Source: a virus
Direction: 5' to 3' (one strand)
DNA: 22,974 bases
IMG/VR virus record: IMGVR_UViG_3300044956_000810
Location: 1-22,974 of that record
This document shows positions 20,212-22,974 of the stretch, in pieces. The position numbers and the translations under genes are program-made. Numbering within the stretch: the first letter of the stretch is position 1; the number at the start of each line of letters is the position of its first letter. The notes beneath the pieces are model-generated. The model saw nothing but the letters and a program-made list of their open reading frames with translations. It had not been told where the DNA came from and did not search any database.

Positions 20212-22974
20212 TTAACCAAAAAATAAAAAGAAATTACCTGCAAAACTGGTGGAAGCCTGCCCATCAATAAGCCAACCGTAATTGTTTCCAAAATTTAGAC
20301 TGTTATTTGCAGTCCAATAAGGATGTAAACCACCACTTACCGTACTGTTTGCTATTCCCAAATACTCAAATATCATTTCAGTGATAGTATCATTTTGAAT
20401 AAAATTGCCCTGAACATAATTTCTGTAGCTGCTGGTTCCGGAAAGTAGTATAGTATTGGCCTTTAAAGAACCGTTTATAACAACAATAGACTTACTAAAA
20501 TTTCCATTACCTGTACGTATAGTATTCAGTATTTTTGTACTACCAAAACACTCAATCTGTAATTCTCCTGTGCCGTTTGCATTGCTGGTATGTGTAAATG
20601 GACTATTGTTGGTAATGATATTTAAATTATTATTGGTAACGTGAATGGTTTTATCACCACTTCCTGTGACAATAATTTCGCCGGTATTTGGTGCTGCATA
20701 CGGATAATCTATGTATCTTACAGGATTACCTATTTTTGTAATCGTTTTAGGTGTGGAACTTAAATCATTAAAATTATCGTCTTGTAGTACTCTTAATAAG
20801 GTATTGCCTACATTGGTTAATCTACTGGTTGGAACTGGATATGTGGAAGAATTAAATCCACCCAATGCTTGACCTTTTACTATTCTTAAATTTGTAATGT
20901 AACCTGAATAATTGTAACCAATTTGTATCGGAATATTTGGTGTATTTACAGATATTTCATTTCCAATTGTTCTAAACACACGTTGCCCATTTAAATATAA
21001 AGCATATCCTCCGTCATATTGTAATGCCACGTGAGTCCATCTATATGGTACTATATCTTGAGGAGAAGTTGAAGTAATGCTATTAGAACTAAAACAGATA
21101 CGTTTACTTCTTGGTTCTATATACAGTTGCCAATCCCCTCCTTTTCCTATGATTGTAGCTCTATTATTAAATTCAGTACCTATAGAAGAAAAATCAAAGA
21201 TATTATTGAATACAGTTTCATTAGGTCTTATCCAACATTCTATTGTCCATTGATCATTACTTAAATTAATGTTATTATCATTTACTTCCAGATAATTATT
21301 GTTTGAAAATTCAGTGGCATAATTTGTTGCCGCACTCTCATTAGAAATAAAATAGGCTGTACTGCTGCCCGAACCTAATATTGAATCATTACCGTATAAA
21401 GTAATATTACTGGCAGCGAATTCCATTTCAGAAGATGATATAATTTTCCTAGCCTGTATGGTTTTTCCTCTAGTTTTGAATTTACTTGGATTTACATTAC
21501 CTAATTGTGTCCAATTGCTTGAATTAATATCAATTTCAAAATTACTTGTTGCAGATTGACTTTCAATGGAGAAAAACCCAGCATTATTTGTGGTATCAAG
21601 GCTTGAATCACTGGTGCTTCTAAAGTTTATATTATCTGTTGTATAATTAATTTGTGGTCCTGCACCCCAAGAAAAATAATTATAACCAGCAGATTCTGCC
21701 AATACAAATGTTGGACCCCAATTCACCTCAACTTGCCAACTGGTAGTGATACTGTTATCATAAAAAGCTAAGAAGGCTGGCTCTGTACCTATTCCTGCCC
21801 AACTTAGAACGGTTGAATTATTAAATCTCACAGTTTTTTGAGTACAATCTATTATGACATATTTTGGTGTGACTGACACTGTTTCATATTGAGAAGATAA
21901 AAGCTGAAAAGTTGGTTGATTTCCTGTGCTATCTGATCCACTACCATATCCTAGAGATTGTGCTACAGTGTCGCTGGCAATTCTACTAGGTGCACTTTGA
22001 ATTCCTATTTGAAAATCATTACTGGGACTTGAAATTGTAATAATTTCAAAATAATAAACACCTGAAGTTGGTAAAGGAAACAATAAACTAAGATAATTAT
22101 TGTCGGTTGATTGATAAAGTCTTGTACCCTGCGCTGTGGTTGATGCTGTGTATGTACCACTGGTGCCATAATTGCCAAATCCTGCTTCAAATCCATAATT
22201 GCTATTGCTTCCGTTCAAATAACTATTTACAGACTCCAAATATTGACTTAAATTAAAATTTAAATTTGATGATTTATTCTGCCCTAAAATTAATTTTTTA
22301 ACCTGCGTCGTGCGATGTGGCAAAACACCGTAATTATTTTCATATAAATTAATTCCTGTTCCTCCAGGCGTTACGTCTCCTACTCTGATTAAACTAGGTT
22401 TATAATATTTGGCAGAACTAAAATAGGTATTATTATATGGTGTTGCTAAATTTTCTGAACTTACATACCCAGAACCATACCAAGTTAATTGTGAACTATT
22501 TGTAGCTATAAATTGTTTGGTATGTAAAACAGAATTATGACAATTTATTGTTATGGGTTGAACACCTGGAGTAATAGTTTCACTGACAACATTTATATTA
22601 AAAATAGTTACAGTTCCCGATGTTATGTTGATATTTCTTATCAACATAACATTATTAACTAATGAATATATATTGCTTAAAACAACTTCTTTAGTTCCAT
22701 TACAATTAATCATGCCTACAGGGCCTTGATCCTGATATGGTACACATGAAACAAATTGATATTCTTTACCCGCAGAAGATGTGCCAATCAAATTAAAAGT
22801 TACATCATTCCAATATAAATTTGGTAATCCAGAATTATAAGCAGCATTAATTCTTAGATCTCCGTAAATATTAATGGTTGGCGTGATATTAGTAAGCCAT
22901 CCATGAGATCCTGTTCCATTGGCACCTGTTCCTGTGCTATTCCAAAAATTATACCATGACGAATTTTCCGATAA
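20212..22974 (-). CDS. Large tail fibre / adhesin with SPRY-like and LamG-like domains (5' end outside window)
   Basis: The frame is open from the right window edge, giving 920 visible residues; an apparent TTG start at 22791 is not the true start because coding sequence continues upstream (for example TGSHGWLTNITPTINIYGDL). Visible residues 1-255 look like a beta-rich fibre shaft. Residues about 258-433 resemble a SPRY-type beta sandwich (VYYFEIITIS, QIGIQSAP, KTVRFNNSTVLSW, AFLAFYDN, NWGPTF). Residues about 557-711 are a LamG/concanavalin-like domain (NDQWTIECWIRPNE, DWQLYIEP, WTHVALQYDGGYALYLNGQR, ITNLRIVKGQALGG). The C-terminal 200 residues are Thr/Asn-rich strands, ending SFAGNFFLFFG. 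Such domain sets bind surface glycans, so this is likely a host-recognition or virion-decorating protein. The exact place on the virion is unknown. Confidence 0.85.
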   Translation of the reverse strand, partial: LSENSSWYNFWNSTGTGANGTGSHGWLTNITPTINIYGDLRINAAYNSGLPNLYWNDVTFNLIGTSSAGKEYQFVSCVPYQDQGPVGMINCNGTKEVVLSNIYSLVNNVMLIRNINITSGTVTIFNINVVSETITPGVQPITINCHNSVLHTKQFIATNSSQLTWYGSGYVSSENLATPYNNTYFSSAKYYKPSLIRVGDVTPGGTGINLYENNYGVLPHRTTQVKKLILGQNKSSNLNFNLSQYLESVNSYLNGSNSNYGFEAGFGNYGTSGTYTASTTAQGTRLYQSTDNNYLSLLFPLPTSGVYYFEIITISSPSNDFQIGIQSAPSRIASDTVAQSLGYGSGSDSTGNQPTFQLLSSQYETVSVTPKYVIIDCTQKTVRFNNSTVLSWAGIGTEPAFLAFYDNSITTSWQVEVNWGPTFVLAESAGYNYFSWGAGPQINYTTDNINFRSTSDSSLDTTNNAGFFSIESQSATSNFEIDINSSNWTQLGNVNPSKFKTRGKTIQARKIISSSEMEFAASNITLYGNDSILGSGSSTAYFISNESAATNYATEFSNNNYLEVNDNNINLSNDQWTIECWIRPNETVFNNIFDFSSIGTEFNNRATIIGKGGDWQLYIEPRSKRICFSSNSITSTSPQDIVPYRWTHVALQYDGGYALYLNGQRVFRTIGNEISVNTPNIPIQIGYNYSGYITNLRIVKGQALGGFNSSTYPVPTSRLTNVGNTLLRVLQDDNFNDLSSTPKTITKIGNPVRYIDYPYAAPNTGEIIVTGSGDKTIHVTNNNLNIITNNSPFTHTSNANGTGELQIECFGSTKILNTIRTGNGNFSKSIVVINGSLKANTILLSGTSSYRNYVQGNFIQNDTITEMIFEYLGIANSTVSGGLHPYWTANNSLNFGNNYGWLIDGQASTSFAGNFFLFFG
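22620..22652. repeat. Perfect 14-bp inverted repeat within the adhesin gene
   Basis: Arms ATGTTATGTTGATA (22620-22633) and TATCAACATAACAT (22639-22652) are exact reverse complements around a 5-nt loop. The sequence lies in codons for Asn-Val-Met-Leu-Ile-Arg-Asn-Ile-Asn-Ile and would form a stable hairpin in the mRNA. Confidence 0.9.

Noticed and set aside
21287-22108. 13-nt direct repeat AGATAATTATTGT in the adhesin gene
   Set aside because: It is AT-rich and encodes the common strand Asn-Asn-Tyr-Leu in both places, so chance or codon choice explains it.
22789-22791. TTG as start of the adhesin
   Set aside because: The frame continues without a stop to the right window edge with fibre-like residues; the real start is outside the window.

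Overview
This window is part of the genome of a T4-like myovirus. The evidence is a set of T4-type virion and packaging genes recognisable from their protein sequences: ssDNA-binding protein gp32, terminase gp16 and gp17, head-completion nuclease gp4, tail tube gp19, tail sheath gp18, dNMP kinase gp1, neck gp13 and gp14, and sheath terminator gp15. The DNA is AT-rich (by eye about two-thirds A+T). Several proteins look more like the T4-like phages of aquatic bacteria (cyanophage or pelagiphage type) than like T4 itself. The host is not shown by the sequence; a low-GC aquatic bacterium is an inference.

Layout from left to right. 1-784 holds the gp32 gene (minus strand, cut by the window edge) with a near-consensus host-type promoter and a hairpin in its leader. 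785-9283 is a long minus-strand block. In transcription order it holds a tube-fold baseplate protein (403 aa), a small conserved protein, gp4, gp16, a protein with a capsid-targeting-like N-terminus, an unknown 286-aa protein, gp17 interrupted by a 147-aa mini-intein, and an unknown 815-aa protein. 9343-12993 is gp19 and a very large gp18. 13055-14252 holds an HNH-like zinc protein on the plus strand, gp1, and a broken zinc-ribbon gene. 14304-17676 has gp13 (minus) diverging from gp14 and gp15 (plus). 17658-19467 carries cargo (a Nudix hydrolase, a GT-A glycosyltransferase, an unknown protein) and a small virion-like protein. 19863-22974 holds a small unknown gene and a large tail-fibre or adhesin gene that runs off the right edge.

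Regulation. Nine sites match the T4 late promoter TATAAATA in 6 to 8 of 8 positions and sit directly upstream of gene starts. In six of them the TAAATA core is only 4-7 nt from the ATG and no Shine-Dalgarno sequence is present. T4 late start-site geometry would therefore give leaderless or nearly leaderless mRNAs. By contrast gp32, gp19, gp18 and gp1 have clear AGGAG-type ribosome binding sites. Two strong intrinsic terminators are each followed within a few bases by a late promoter.

The genes mostly serve late functions: capsid filling (gp16, gp17), head completion (gp4, gp13, gp14), tail assembly (gp15, gp18, gp19 and the tube-fold protein), and host contact (the adhesin). Nucleotide and surface-modification cargo is placed between them. 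The most notable items are the start-proximal late promoters, the mini-intein in gp17 with a non-canonical penultimate residue, the broken zinc-ribbon gene with an in-frame stop, the capsid-targeting-like peptide, and the enlarged sheath protein. All family assignments are from reading the sequence and from memory; no database search was run.
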